Assembly (NCBI GenBank): GCA_004556255.1
Contig: SFHY01000071.1
Location: 1 to 6,788, forward strand
From: Lactobacillus delbrueckii
Lineage (GTDB): Bacteria > Bacillota > Bacilli > Lactobacillales > Lactobacillaceae
DNA length: 6,788 bases
Reading direction: 5' to 3'
The notes under the pieces are model-generated. The model was given only the letters and a program-made list of their open reading frames with translations, was not told the origin of the DNA and searched no databases. Positions 1-6,560 of the stretch are shown here, one piece after another. The translations under genes were made by a program, and so were the position numbers. Position 1 is the first letter of the stretch. Each line of letters begins with the position of its first letter.

Positions 1-2606
1 ACTTCCATTAATTCTTCTTTGACGAAGTCTTCCTTTAAGAAGTCCTTGATCCCTTCATGCAAGTCCTTAAAAACCAGTTGGGCTGGCTTTTTCTTGTAAA
101 AGCTGTAATAGAGCATCCCCAGCATCAAGCGTTCAGTTTCGTTACTTGGCTCTTTTGGCGTCTTTAGGTAAGCTAGCCAGTAGTCCAGGAGCCTTTTGGA
201 ATCGATGTGGAAAAAGCTGCTGAACTTCTGGTAGACCTGGTTTTCCACATCCCGGTCGTCAGTGATCAATCCGGCCCATTTTTTTAAACGGAAAAGTGAA
301 CGCGACCCGCTGGCGTGGTAGAAGTCGTAAAGACTCATGTCATAGGCCTTGAGGAAGTTGGCCAAGGATAGCTTTAGGCCCGTGTCTTCGCTAAAAGTCT
401 TCACCCGCTGGATCAGGCCCTTCTTGTTAGCCGCGTTTTGACCCAGGTTGGCCAGGATGTACTTTTTGGCAACGGGCTCAAGCTCCAGATAGCAGGCTGC
501 CGGCAGGTGCGGGAAGCCCTCCTTGACTTCATATGGTAGGGCATGGCCGGGTCCAGTCAGGGCCTTGAACTTGGCCTCGTAGTTATAGTGGCGGTTGGCC
601 GGGCCGATGAAGTCAAGGACTGTCAAGCAATCCTTGCCCGGGCTGAGGCGGAGGCCCCGGCCCAGTTGCTGGAGGAAGATGGTCGGGCTTTGGGTTGGCC
701 GCAGGAAGAGGATGGTGTTGACAGCTGGGATGTCGACACCTTCGTTATAGAGGTCAACGACAAAAATAAATTTGAGCTTGCCGCTAGTTAAGTCATCTTT
801 AGCCTGCTGGCGGTCAGCCTGGGCAGTCTGGCCAGACAAAGCAGCGGAAGGGATGCCGGCCTGGTTGAAGGCGGCGGCCATGAATTCAGCGTGCTTGACG
901 CTGACGCAGAAGCCTAAGCCCTTGATGTCTTCCAAATTGTTGCTGTACTTGTCCAGGCTGCGCAAAATCAACTTGGCCCGGGCATCGTTAGCCGTATAAA
1001 CATTTTCCAGCTCACTGACCTCGTATTGGCCCCGGCTCCACTTCATGCCGGAGTAGTCAACATTGTCGGTGACTCCAAAATACTGGAAGGGGCAGAGGAG
1101 CTGGCGGTCGATAGCTTCGCCTAACAGCATTTCGGCGGCAATATTGCCGTCAAAGTACTGCAGGATATCCTGTCCGTCCATCCGGTCGGGGGTAGCGGTC
1201 AGGCCCAGAAGGATCTTGGGCTTAAAGTGACTGAGCAGCTTTTGGTAGGACTTGGCCGCGGCGTGGTGGAATTCATCGATGATGATGAAGTCGTAGTAGT
1301 CGCTAGGCAAGAGGTCAGCTATTTTTTCTGAATTAAAGGACTGGATCGAGACGAAAAGCTGGCTGACATCGTCTGTCTTGTATTGGCCGACCAGCAATTG
1401 GCCGAAGTTGAAGTCGTTGAGGACTTCGCGGAACTTCTGCAGGCTCTGCTCCAGGATTTCCTGCCGGTGGGCGACGAAGAGGAGGCGGGCGTCGGGATGC
1501 TCTGTCAAGTAGCGCTTGAAGTCAAAGGCAGCGATGACAGTTTTCCCTACCCCGGTGGCGGCGACGAGGAGATTTTTATAATGGCCGTAAACTTCCCGCT
1601 CAGCCTGCAGCCGGTCCAGGATCTCCTGCTGGTAGTTGTAAGGACGGATGCTGCTTTCCAGGTGGAAGGTGTTTGCCTTATGCCGGTTCAGTTCTGTCTG
1701 CAGTTTCTTCCGGCAGTCTTCCTGATCCGGGTCAAAAGTTTCAAAAGAGGGGTCGTTCCAGTAGCTTTCAAAGGAGACGGAAAATTTATTGACGATGTCA
1801 AAAGACTCCTGCTCGGTAACCTTGACATTCCATTCCAGGCCCGTGGTCAAGGCAGCGCTGGAGAGGTTGGAGGAACCGATGTAGGCGGTGGAGAAGCCAG
1901 TCTCTCTTTTAAAAAGATAGGATTTGGCATGCAGGCGGGCGTGGTCGGTCTCGTAGTTGATCTTGACTGTAGTGTTGGGCAGCTGGCTCAAGGTCAGGAT
2001 AGCCTTGTAGTCAGTTGCTTGGGTATAAGTTGTAGCAATCACCCGCAGCTGGTGGCCAGCTTTTTGGCAAAAAGCTTCCAAATCTCCTAAAAGGGGGCGG
2101 ATGGCCGACCACTTAATAAAGGAAACGAGCAAGTCGACCTGGTCGGAAGAAGCAATTTCCTTCTTGATTTCGCTGAGCATGCTGGGCTCATTTTTACTGC
2201 CGGTAAAAAGGGCGTTCTCAACTATGGAAGTCTGGGGCCGGATGGGAGTGATCTTCTGAGACTGGGTCAGTTTGTGGTAGATGGAAGTTAGGACCTCGCC
2301 TTTTTCCAGGATCTGCAGGTCCTCGTAGTCGGCTTCGTCGGTATGCTGGGCTACCTGGTCGACGATGGAGTTGGCCAGGCGGATCTGGGCGATCAAGGCG
2401 GCCTGGTCTTCGCCGGACTTGAAGCTGTCGCGGAGGTAGTGCAGGCCCGACCGGATGACCTGGGAGAGGTAGATGGTCAAGAGCTGGCGGGAGTCATCGG
2501 CGTTTAGCTGTTCCAGTTTGTAATCCCTAGTCTTCGGGTCAATTTTTTCCAGCTGGTCCAGGATTTCTTGGTTAAGGATTTGTTCGTAAATACCGTCTTT
2601 CAGCAT
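1..2606 (-). CDS. PLD-like nuclease / superfamily II DEAD-DEAH helicase fusion with DUF3427-type C-terminus (3' end outside window)
   Basis: The reverse strand is open from ATG at 2606 to the left edge, giving 868 complete codons and no stop. Residues about 110-290 form a phospholipase D-like (HKD) domain with H226-A-K228 and G244-S-S-N247. Only one HxK half-motif is visible, so a dimeric active site is expected. The helicase follows: RPYNYQQE at 321-328, Walker A AATGVGKT at 349-356 (K355), motif II DEFHHA at 444-449, motif III TATPD at 470-474, motif V with EGVD at 622-625 and motif VI QQLGRGLR at 646-653. The region after about 680 fits the DUF3427 C-terminal part of this family. Members usually have about 950 or more residues, so perhaps 100 codons lie beyond the edge. 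The start is supported by AGGAAAAGC just before the ATG. The likely role is ATP-driven movement on nucleic acid coupled to phosphodiester cleavage, in DNA repair, restriction or defence. The exact substrate is unknown. Confidence 0.93.
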   Translation of the reverse strand, partial: MLKDGIYEQILNQEILDQLEKIDPKTRDYKLEQLNADDSRQLLTIYLSQVIRSGLHYLRDSFKSGEDQAALIAQIRLANSIVDQVAQHTDEADYEDLQILEKGEVLTSIYHKLTQSQKITPIRPQTSIVENALFTGSKNEPSMLSEIKKEIASSDQVDLLVSFIKWSAIRPLLGDLEAFCQKAGHQLRVIATTYTQATDYKAILTLSQLPNTTVKINYETDHARLHAKSYLFKRETGFSTAYIGSSNLSSAALTTGLEWNVKVTEQESFDIVNKFSVSFESYWNDPSFETFDPDQEDCRKKLQTELNRHKANTFHLESSIRPYNYQQEILDRLQAEREVYGHYKNLLVAATGVGKTVIAAFDFKRYLTEHPDARLLFVAHRQEILEQSLQKFREVLNDFNFGQLLVGQYKTDDVSQLFVSIQSFNSEKIADLLPSDYYDFIIIDEFHHAAAKSYQKLLSHFKPKILLGLTATPDRMDGQDILQYFDGNIAAEMLLGEAIDRQLLCPFQYFGVTDNVDYSGMKWSRGQYEVSELENVYTANDARAKLILRSLDKYSNNLEDIKGLGFCVSVKHAEFMAAAFNQAGIPSAALSGQTAQADRQQAKDDLTSGKLKFIFVVDLYNEGVDIPAVNTILFLRPTQSPTIFLQQLGRGLRLSPGKDCLTVLDFIGPANRHYNYEAKFKALTGPGHALPYEVKEGFPHLPAACYLELEPVAKKYILANLGQNAANKKGLIQRVKTFSEDTGLKLSLANFLKAYDMSLYDFYHASGSRSLFRLKKWAGLITDDRDVENQVYQKFSSFFHIDSKRLLDYWLAYLKTPKEPSNETERLMLGMLYYSFYKKKPAQLVFKDLHEGIKDFLKEDFVKEELME

Positions 2607-2681
2607 GCTTTTCCTGCTTTCTGAAGTGTTTTGCCTTAATTGTATCAGGTTCAGGGAAATTTGCTAAATCATGGCTTTTTA

Positions 2682-2709
2682 TTACCATTCTTACAAAAAA
2701 GACTATAAT
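2682..2709 (+). promoter_or_regulatory. Sigma-A-type promoter of the small membrane protein gene
   Basis: A perfect TATAAT -10 box lies at 2704-2709. TTACCA at 2682-2687 matches four of six -35 positions, with a 16-base spacer. Transcription would begin near 2716, leaving a short AT-rich leader with the ribosome binding site. No equally good promoter is visible for the divergent helicase gene in the same 143-base gap; TTGTAA-17-CATGAT on the reverse strand (about 2668-2696) is only a weak candidate. Confidence 0.6.
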
Positions 2710-2749
2710 GACCTTATAGAAGAAAGATAATTTTTACTAAGGTGGAAAA

Positions 2750-3058
2750 ATGATGAAGAATTACATGCAACATCTTAAAGAGCGGGCCATTAGCGCTTAT
2801 CCGCCCAAGACCAGCCGGCGGTGGAGCATCTGTATTGTGGCCGCTGTCATCATTGCTTTAATCTTAGGGCATTTTGGCCAGGCCAAGTTTGGGGCTTCGC
2901 TTGCTGATTTCGCCCTGCTTTGCGGGATAGATTTGTTAGCAGTAACTTTTGCCAAGCATGGGGTCAATATTTTTCTGGCCTACTTACTGGCGGCAGCCTT
3001 GTGTTTTGTGGTTTCTGTCTTATTGACTTTTTACATCATGTCATCCAACAATTTATAA
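2750..3058 (+). CDS. Small multi-helix membrane protein of unknown function
   Basis: This encodes 102 residues that I do not recognise. A basic, cytoplasmic-looking N-terminus (K10, R12, K20, R23, R24) is followed by hydrophobic segments at about 25-43, a weaker one at 48-68 and a strong one at 73-97, so two or three membrane helices are likely. No signal peptidase site or catalytic motif is apparent. Two consecutive ATG codons open the frame. The Shine-Dalgarno AAGGTGG (2739-2745) is 4 bases from the first ATG and 7 from the second at 2753, so the second may be the true start, giving 101 residues. The gene has its own promoter and a terminator 8 bases after the stop, so it is probably monocistronic. 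It diverges from the helicase gene and converges on the membrane-anchored XRE regulator. The TATAAT box, ribosome binding site and terminator argue that it is real. Confidence 0.8.
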   Translation: MMKNYMQHLKERAISAYPPKTSRRWSICIVAAVIIALILGHFGQAKFGASLADFALLCGIDLLAVTFAKHGVNIFLAYLLAAALCFVVSVLLTFYIMSSNNL

Positions 3059-3065
3059 GAAAGCA

Positions 3066-3101
3066 AAAGGAGCTGACTTCGAGTTAAGAAGCAGCTCCTT
3101 T
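3066..3101. terminator. Bidirectional rho-independent terminator between convergent genes
   Basis: The 10-base arm AAAGGAGCTG (3066-3075) pairs exactly with CAGCTCCTTT (3092-3101). After a bulged A3076, an inner CTTC/GAAG stem (3077-3080 with 3088-3091) closes a 7-base loop. On the plus strand the stem leads into TTTCTTATTT; on the minus strand it leads into TTTTGCTTTC. The hairpin sits between the stop codons of the small membrane protein and the XRE gene and can serve both. The minus-strand stop codon (3103-3105) abuts the hairpin. Confidence 0.88.
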
Positions 3102-3102
3102 C

Positions 3103-3534
3103 TTATTTAGTCGAATTGATCCAGTGAAAACCAGCCCCGATGAGCCAGATGGCGCCTCCTAAAATAAAGAGGACCCAGCTGGTTGACCAGCGGCCGGTCG
3201 CGATGCTGGCCAGCAGGTAGACAGCGATGACGATAGTCCAGTAGATGCTGTTGATCTTGCCCAGGCGCTTAGGGTCAGCATCCTTCTTGCTTGGCCGGTC
3301 CATCTCTTCGCCTGGTTCGATGGTCTGCCCTTCTTGCTTGTCGTCTTTCAGCAGGTAGTCAGCTGACACGTCGTATAAAACCGCCAGTTTGGCGATATAT
3401 GATATGTCGGGCACGCTGTCGCCGTTTTCCCAGCTGGCCACCTTGGCTTGCGTGGTCATTAATTTTTCCGCTAATTCTTTTTGGCTTAAGCCATGCTTCT
3501 TGCGCAGGTCGCGCAGCTTGCTTGGAAGCATCAT
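3103..3534 (-). CDS. XRE-family helix-turn-helix regulator with two C-terminal membrane helices
   Basis: With the start at 3534 the protein has 143 residues. Residues about 5-62 are a Cro/C1-type helix-turn-helix domain: LRDLRKKHGLSQKELAEKL (7-25), a recognition segment QAKVASWENG (29-38), and the usual PDISYIAKLAVLYDVSADYLL tail in 42-62. A charged linker (63-93) follows, then two hydrophobic helices at about 96-113 and 118-139, so the DNA-binding domain should be tethered to the cytoplasmic face of the membrane. The frame can be extended to a TTG at 3552 or an ATG at 3549, but GAGGGGG at 3541-3547 lies 6 bases before the ATG at 3534 and the family normally starts just before the first helix. 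A -10 box (3568-3573) puts transcription start near 3561, which also favours the shorter form. The targets are unknown; autoregulation is plausible but not shown. Confidence 0.9.
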   Translation of the reverse strand: MMLPSKLRDLRKKHGLSQKELAEKLMTTQAKVASWENGDSVPDISYIAKLAVLYDVSADYLLKDDKQEGQTIEPGEEMDRPSKKDADPKRLGKINSIYWTIVIAVYLLASIATGRWSTSWVLFILGGAIWLIGAGFHWINSTK

Positions 3535-3567
3535 GTTTTTCCCCCTCATCAATCTCTCTTTGATAAT

Positions 3568-3573
3568 ATTATA
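3568..3573 (-). promoter_or_regulatory. -10 box of the XRE regulator gene, overlapping a small palindrome
   Basis: A perfect TATAAT reads on the reverse strand at 3573-3568. No good -35 box is present at 16-18 bases; the sequence there is GAGCTT. The -10 overlaps the palindrome ATAATATTAT (3563-3572), which spans the expected start-site side of the promoter and could be an operator. That reading is speculative because AT-rich palindromes occur often by chance. Confidence 0.5.
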
Positions 3574-3602
3574 GCCTTTAGCCTGCTTAAAAGCTCGCGG
3601 GG

Positions 3603-3634
3603 GAAAGAAAAAGTTCCCGCGTTAGCAGGAACTT
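3603..3634 (-). terminator. Rho-independent terminator of the MFS transporter gene
   Basis: Read on the reverse strand, AAGTTCCTGC (3634-3625) pairs with GCGGGAACTT (3620-3611) through 10 bases with one T-G wobble and a TAAC loop. TTTCTTTC follows. It begins 9 bases after the TAA stop of the transporter gene, and it separates that gene from the XRE gene downstream on the same strand. Confidence 0.9.
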
Positions 3635-3643
3635 GAAAATTCA

Positions 3644-4879
3644 TTAATCTAATTCGTCAGCCAGGTCGGTCAGCTTGGCAAATTCGCGCTGAACCAGGAA
3701 GGAAACGCAGAGGGCCAGGCCGGCCAGGATGATGAAGGCGGCCAAGGTCACGTAGTAGCTCTTCAAAAATTCGTGGGTGAAGGAGAGCAGGAGTGGGCCA
3801 ACCATGCCGGCCGCTGCCCAGGCAGTCAAGATGGCGCCGTGGATGGCGCCGAGTTCTTTAGTGCCGAAGACGTCGCCCAGGTAAGCCGGGATAACTGAGA
3901 AGCCGGCCCCGTAGCAGGACATCAAAAGGCTGAGGGCTACAGCAAAGATGAATGGTGAGTGGGTGAAGATCAAGATCACGAACATGGCCATGTCAACGAC
4001 AAAGATTAAACTGTAGGTCAAAGGGCGGCCGATGTAGTCGGACAAGGTTGCCCAAACCAGCCGGCCAAAGCCGTTGAAGAGGCCGATGATGCCGACCATG
4101 ACAGCGGCAGTAGCCGCGCTCATCCCAGTCAGTTCCTGGGCCATTGGTGAGGCAGCGGAGACCAGGGCGATCCCGCAGGTGATGCTGATAAAGAACATGA
4201 ACCAGAGCAGGTAGAAGGTCTTGGTCTTCAGTGCTTGGTTGGCCGTCATTTGCAAACCGCCAGTCAAGGAAACAGCTTCCTTGTCTTCACTCTTGAAGTT
4301 GGCCAGGTCTTCAGCCGTTGGCCGCTTAATAAACTGGGCAGATACGATCATAATCAAGAAGTAGCCGGCACCCAAGATGTAGAAGGTATTGGATAAGCCA
4401 ACGCTTGACATCAGGAATTGGGCGATCGGGCTGGTTAAAAGAGCGGCAAAGCCGAAACCCATGATGGCCAGGCCAGTGGCCAAACCCCGTCTATCTGGGA
4501 ACCACTTGATGATGGTTGAGATCGGGGTGACGTAGCCGGCACCCAGTCCCAGACCAGCGATAACGCCGTATGAAGCGTACAAGAGCCAGAGCTGATGACT
4601 TTGAACAGCCAGGCCAGTCAAGGCAATCCCGCTCCCGTAAAGGATGGCGGAAACAGTCCCGGTCAAGGTCGGGCCGAATTTTTCAACCAGGCGGCCCATG
4701 AAAGCCGCGGACATCCCCAGGAAGAAGATGGCCAAACTAAATGCAAATGCAACTGATGATTCGCTCCAGCCGGTCTGTGCCGCGATTGGCTTAGTGTAGA
4801 CGCTCCAAGCGTATACTGAGCCGATCATCAGATGCAGCATGACCCCCGCCAAAGCAACAATGTAACGATTAGTCTTCAT
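3644..4879 (-). CDS. MFS transporter, oxalate/formate antiporter (OFA)-like; substrate unknown
   Basis: This encodes 411 residues with about 12 membrane helices: six before a hydrophilic loop at about 186-218, and six after. OFA-like signatures are GSVYAWSVYTKPI (20-32) in helix 1, the loop 2-3 motif GRLVEKFGP (62-70), KWFPDRRGLATG (125-136), and NGFGRLVWATLSDYIGRP (269-286), whose R273 corresponds to the substrate arginine of OxlT. The second OxlT substrate residue, a lysine in helix 11, appears to be W354 here within ILTAWAAAG. Oxalate is therefore doubtful, and 'oxalate/formate antiporter' should be read as a family name; a monocarboxylate is possible. The start is fixed by an in-frame TGA two codons upstream. 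The Shine-Dalgarno AAGGAG (4897-4892) lies 12 bases before the ATG, an unusually long gap. The gene is probably monocistronic, with its own terminator. I find no convincing sigma-A promoter for it. Confidence 0.9.
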   Translation of the reverse strand: MKTNRYIVALAGVMLHLMIGSVYAWSVYTKPIAAQTGWSESSVAFAFSLAIFFLGMSAAFMGRLVEKFGPTLTGTVSAILYGSGIALTGLAVQSHQLWLLYASYGVIAGLGLGAGYVTPISTIIKWFPDRRGLATGLAIMGFGFAALLTSPIAQFLMSSVGLSNTFYILGAGYFLIMIVSAQFIKRPTAEDLANFKSEDKEAVSLTGGLQMTANQALKTKTFYLLWFMFFISITCGIALVSAASPMAQELTGMSAATAAVMVGIIGLFNGFGRLVWATLSDYIGRPLTYSLIFVVDMAMFVILIFTHSPFIFAVALSLLMSCYGAGFSVIPAYLGDVFGTKELGAIHGAILTAWAAAGMVGPLLLSFTHEFLKSYYVTLAAFIILAGLALCVSFLVQREFAKLTDLADELD

Positions 4880-4925
4880 TGTTCAGATATTCTCCTTATA
4901 AATCTTTGGACTTTGCGACAATACA

Positions 4926-4960
4926 CGAACAATATTATTAAATAGGGTCAATATCATTCG
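4926..4960. repeat. Imperfect inverted repeat upstream of the transporter gene
   Basis: CGAACAATATT (4926-4936) and AATATCATTCG (4950-4960) form arms that match at 9 of 11 positions around a 13-base spacer. They lie 47-81 bases before the transporter start codon, where a promoter or operator would be expected. This could be a regulator binding site for the transporter gene. No factor is assigned, and the AT-rich composition makes chance a real possibility. Confidence 0.35.
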
Positions 4961-5007
4961 ATGTGTTAAGAATACCATGTCAGCAATGTAAGGACAAGCT
5001 GAAATTT

Positions 5008-5019
5008 TCAAGATCTTGA
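5008..5019. repeat. 12-base perfect palindrome TCAAGATCTTGA
   Basis: TCAAGATCTTGA is self-complementary over 12 bases and lies in the middle of the divergent intergenic region, 3 bases before the degenerate operator copy at 5023-5034. It could be a protein-binding site for either flanking gene. No T-run follows, so it is not a terminator. Confidence 0.3.
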
Positions 5020-5022
5020 GTT

Positions 5023-5034
5023 GGAACCGCTAAC
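5023..5034. promoter_or_regulatory. Degenerate second copy of the GTTACCGGTAAC operator
   Basis: GGAACCGCTAAC matches the perfect site at 5072-5083 at 9 of 12 positions, keeping ACCG and TAAC. The copies are 49 bases apart centre to centre, close to 4.7 helical turns. A pair of related sites is what a LacI-type repressor that binds cooperatively or loops DNA would use. The match is good but found by eye, so chance remains possible. Confidence 0.4.
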
Positions 5035-5071
5035 CATACTACTAAATCTAGGGGACTTTATTTTAAAAAGA

Positions 5072-5083
5072 GTTACCGGTAAC
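5072..5083. promoter_or_regulatory. Perfect palindromic operator GTTACCGGTAAC upstream of the GH13 gene
   Basis: The 12-base sequence is fully self-complementary with a central CCGG and lies 84 bases before the GH13 start codon. Palindromes with a central CG are typical of LacI/GalR-family sugar repressors, which fits a maltose- or oligosaccharide-responsive regulator. No such regulator is encoded in this window. A weak -10-like TAACAT (5080-5085) overlaps its right half, so a bound repressor could block transcription initiation. Confidence 0.6.
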
Positions 5084-5097
5084 ATGACCAGAAAATG

Positions 5098-5111
5098 TGA
5101 AAGCGCTTAGG
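5098..5111 (+). promoter_or_regulatory. Catabolite-responsive element (cre) for CcpA
   Basis: TGAAAGCGCTTAGG matches the cre pattern TGAAANCGNTTNCA over its first 11 bases, including the palindromic core AAGCGCTT (5101-5108), and departs only in the last three. It lies 57 bases before the GH13 start, downstream of the operator and near any plausible start site. That is a repressing position, so carbon catabolite repression of the GH13 gene by CcpA is the expected consequence. No strong -35/-10 pair stands out nearby; TAAGAT (5120-5125) is the other weak -10 candidate. Confidence 0.65.
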
Positions 5112-5155
5112 AAAACAGCTAAGATAGAAGGGTGATAAAAAAGTGGCCACAGGCC

Positions 5156-5162
5156 AAGGAGG
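5156..5162 (+). promoter_or_regulatory. Ribosome binding site that fixes the GH13 start
   Basis: AAGGAGG is a full Shine-Dalgarno match and lies 5 bases before the ATG at 5168. The longer frame opening at GTG 5132 contains this site within its coding sequence and has no comparable site of its own, so the ATG is the likely start. Confidence 0.85.
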
Positions 5163-5167
5163 AAAAA

Positions 5168-6457
5168 ATGGCTAGCGATACCAAGATTGACTTGCGCAAG
5201 CAAATGATTTACAGCATTTTTGTCAGAAACTACTCGCCAGAGGGCAACTTTGAAGGGGTCCGGAAGGATTTGGACCGGATCAAGGACTTGGGGACGGACA
5301 TCATCTGGCTCTTGCCAATCCAGCCGTCAGGCAAGGAAAAGCGGAAGGGGAACCTGGGTTCACCATATGCGATTTCTGACTACCGGGCCATTAACCCGGA
5401 ATACGGGACTATGGAGGACTTTAAGCGACTGTGTGACGATGTCCACGCCAAGGGGATGAAGATTATCATTGACTGCGTCTACAACCACACTTCACCAGAC
5501 TCAGTCCTGGCTAAGGAGCACCCGGACTGGTTCTACCACAAGAAAGACGGCAGCTTCGGCAACAAGGTGGGCGATTGGAGCGACGTGATCGACTTAGACT
5601 ACAGCCACAAGGACCTGTGGCAGTACCAGGCAGAGACTTTGGTCATGTGGGCCAAGTACGTGGACGGCTTCCGCTGCGACGTGGCCCCAATGGTGCCGGT
5701 GGATTTTTGGAAGTATGCCAGAGAAGAAGTGGCCAAGGTGCGGCCAGGGGCCATTTGGCTGGCTGAATCTGGTGCACCGGACTTTATCCGCTTCTTGAGA
5801 AGCAAGGGGGCAGTCGGCGGGTCAGATTCTGAGCTCTACCAGGCTTTTGACATGACCTATGACTATGACATCTACCCAGATTTGCGGGCAGCGATGCTGG
5901 GGCAAAAGGATCTGACTGACTACCTGGCTGGCCTTAACCGGCAAGAAGGGATCTACTCGGAAAATTACGTCAAGGCGCACTTTTTGGAAAACCATGACGT
6001 GGTCCGGGCGCACGGGATGATCGATGATCCGGCGGCTCTGCGGGCAATGACGGCCTTTATCTACTTCATGAAGGGGGCCATGCTGGTCTACAATGGGGAA
6101 GAAAAGGGGGATGCCCACCACGTGACCCTGTTTGACAAGGACCCGGTTGACTGGACCGGCGATCTTGATTTGACGGACCTCTTGAAGAAGATGCATGAAA
6201 TCAAGCAGCTGCCAATCATGGCTGAGGGCAGCTATGAGGCTAAAGAGGTTAGAAAGGGCGTCTTGGAAGCTGTCCACAGCCTGGGTGAAGGCGAAGAAGA
6301 AGAGCAGTTGATCGGCCTGTTTAATACAACCGGCAAGAAGCAGGCGATTCCGACCCAGCTGCCAGAGGGGATCTACAAGAACCTCTACGATGGCAGCAGC
6401 GTCCAGGTTTACGAAGGAGTCATGCGGATCGGCGAGATTACCATTATTGAGAAATAA
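5168..6457 (+). CDS. Intracellular GH13 alpha-amylase-family glycoside hydrolase
   Basis: This encodes 429 residues with a (beta/alpha)8 barrel typical of GH13. Conserved regions are in order: region I DCVYNH (102-107), a region V-like DLDY (142-145), region II GFRCDVAPM with nucleophile D171 and R169, region III WLAESG with acid/base E200, and region IV FLENHD with H276 and D277. The triad D171, E200, D277 is complete, so the enzyme should be active on alpha-glucosidic bonds. A short beta-type C-terminal domain seems to follow from about 350, with an acidic run near 375. No signal peptide, surface anchor or carbohydrate-binding module is visible, so it probably acts on imported maltodextrins in the cytoplasm. 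At about 430 residues it is short for the family. The exact specificity (alpha-amylase, maltogenic or oligo-glucosidase) cannot be set from sequence alone. An operator-like palindrome and a cre site lie upstream. It appears monocistronic, although no clear terminator is seen before the tRNA promoter. Confidence 0.93.
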   Translation: MASDTKIDLRKQMIYSIFVRNYSPEGNFEGVRKDLDRIKDLGTDIIWLLPIQPSGKEKRKGNLGSPYAISDYRAINPEYGTMEDFKRLCDDVHAKGMKIIIDCVYNHTSPDSVLAKEHPDWFYHKKDGSFGNKVGDWSDVIDLDYSHKDLWQYQAETLVMWAKYVDGFRCDVAPMVPVDFWKYAREEVAKVRPGAIWLAESGAPDFIRFLRSKGAVGGSDSELYQAFDMTYDYDIYPDLRAAMLGQKDLTDYLAGLNRQEGIYSENYVKAHFLENHDVVRAHGMIDDPAALRAMTAFIYFMKGAMLVYNGEEKGDAHHVTLFDKDPVDWTGDLDLTDLLKKMHEIKQLPIMAEGSYEAKEVRKGVLEAVHSLGEGEEEEQLIGLFNTTGKKQAIPTQLPEGIYKNLYDGSSVQVYEGVMRIGEITIIEK

Positions 6458-6515
6458 GGGCTGAGAAAACGGCCTGAGGGAGACAGATTTTTTGCGAAAA
6501 TTGGCGAAAACTTTT

Positions 6516-6543
6516 TTGACAAAAGCGGATTGTTTGCTATAAT
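6516..6543 (+). promoter_or_regulatory. Strong sigma-A promoter of the tRNA gene
   Basis: A consensus TTGACA (6516-6521) and a consensus TATAAT (6538-6543) are separated by 16 bases, and the -10 carries the TGC extension (6535-6537). Transcription should start near 6550, about 11 bases before the mature tRNA 5' end. This is the best promoter in the window. Confidence 0.92.
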
Positions 6544-6560
6544 GAAAGAGTTGATAAATT

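Noticed and set aside
1383..2090. A 235-codon open frame on the plus strand
   Set aside because: It lies wholly antisense to the helicase gene, in the region with PLD, Walker A and linker motifs on the other strand. Its translation shows no recognisable domain, and no Shine-Dalgarno or promoter precedes it.
3535..3552. TTG 3552 or ATG 3549 as the start of the XRE gene
   Set aside because: The GAGGGGG sequence placed 6 bases before ATG 3534 and the family's usual N-terminus favour the shorter protein. The longer form is not excluded.
5132..5167. GTG at 5132 as the start of the GH13 gene
   Set aside because: The 12 extra residues would be encoded across the AAGGAGG ribosome binding site, and no Shine-Dalgarno precedes the GTG at a suitable distance.
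6458..6515. A terminator for the GH13 gene between its stop codon and the tRNA promoter
   Set aside because: A T-run occurs at about 6488-6493, but the preceding sequence forms only a 3-4 base stem. Read-through into the tRNA terminator at 6649-6681 is possible.
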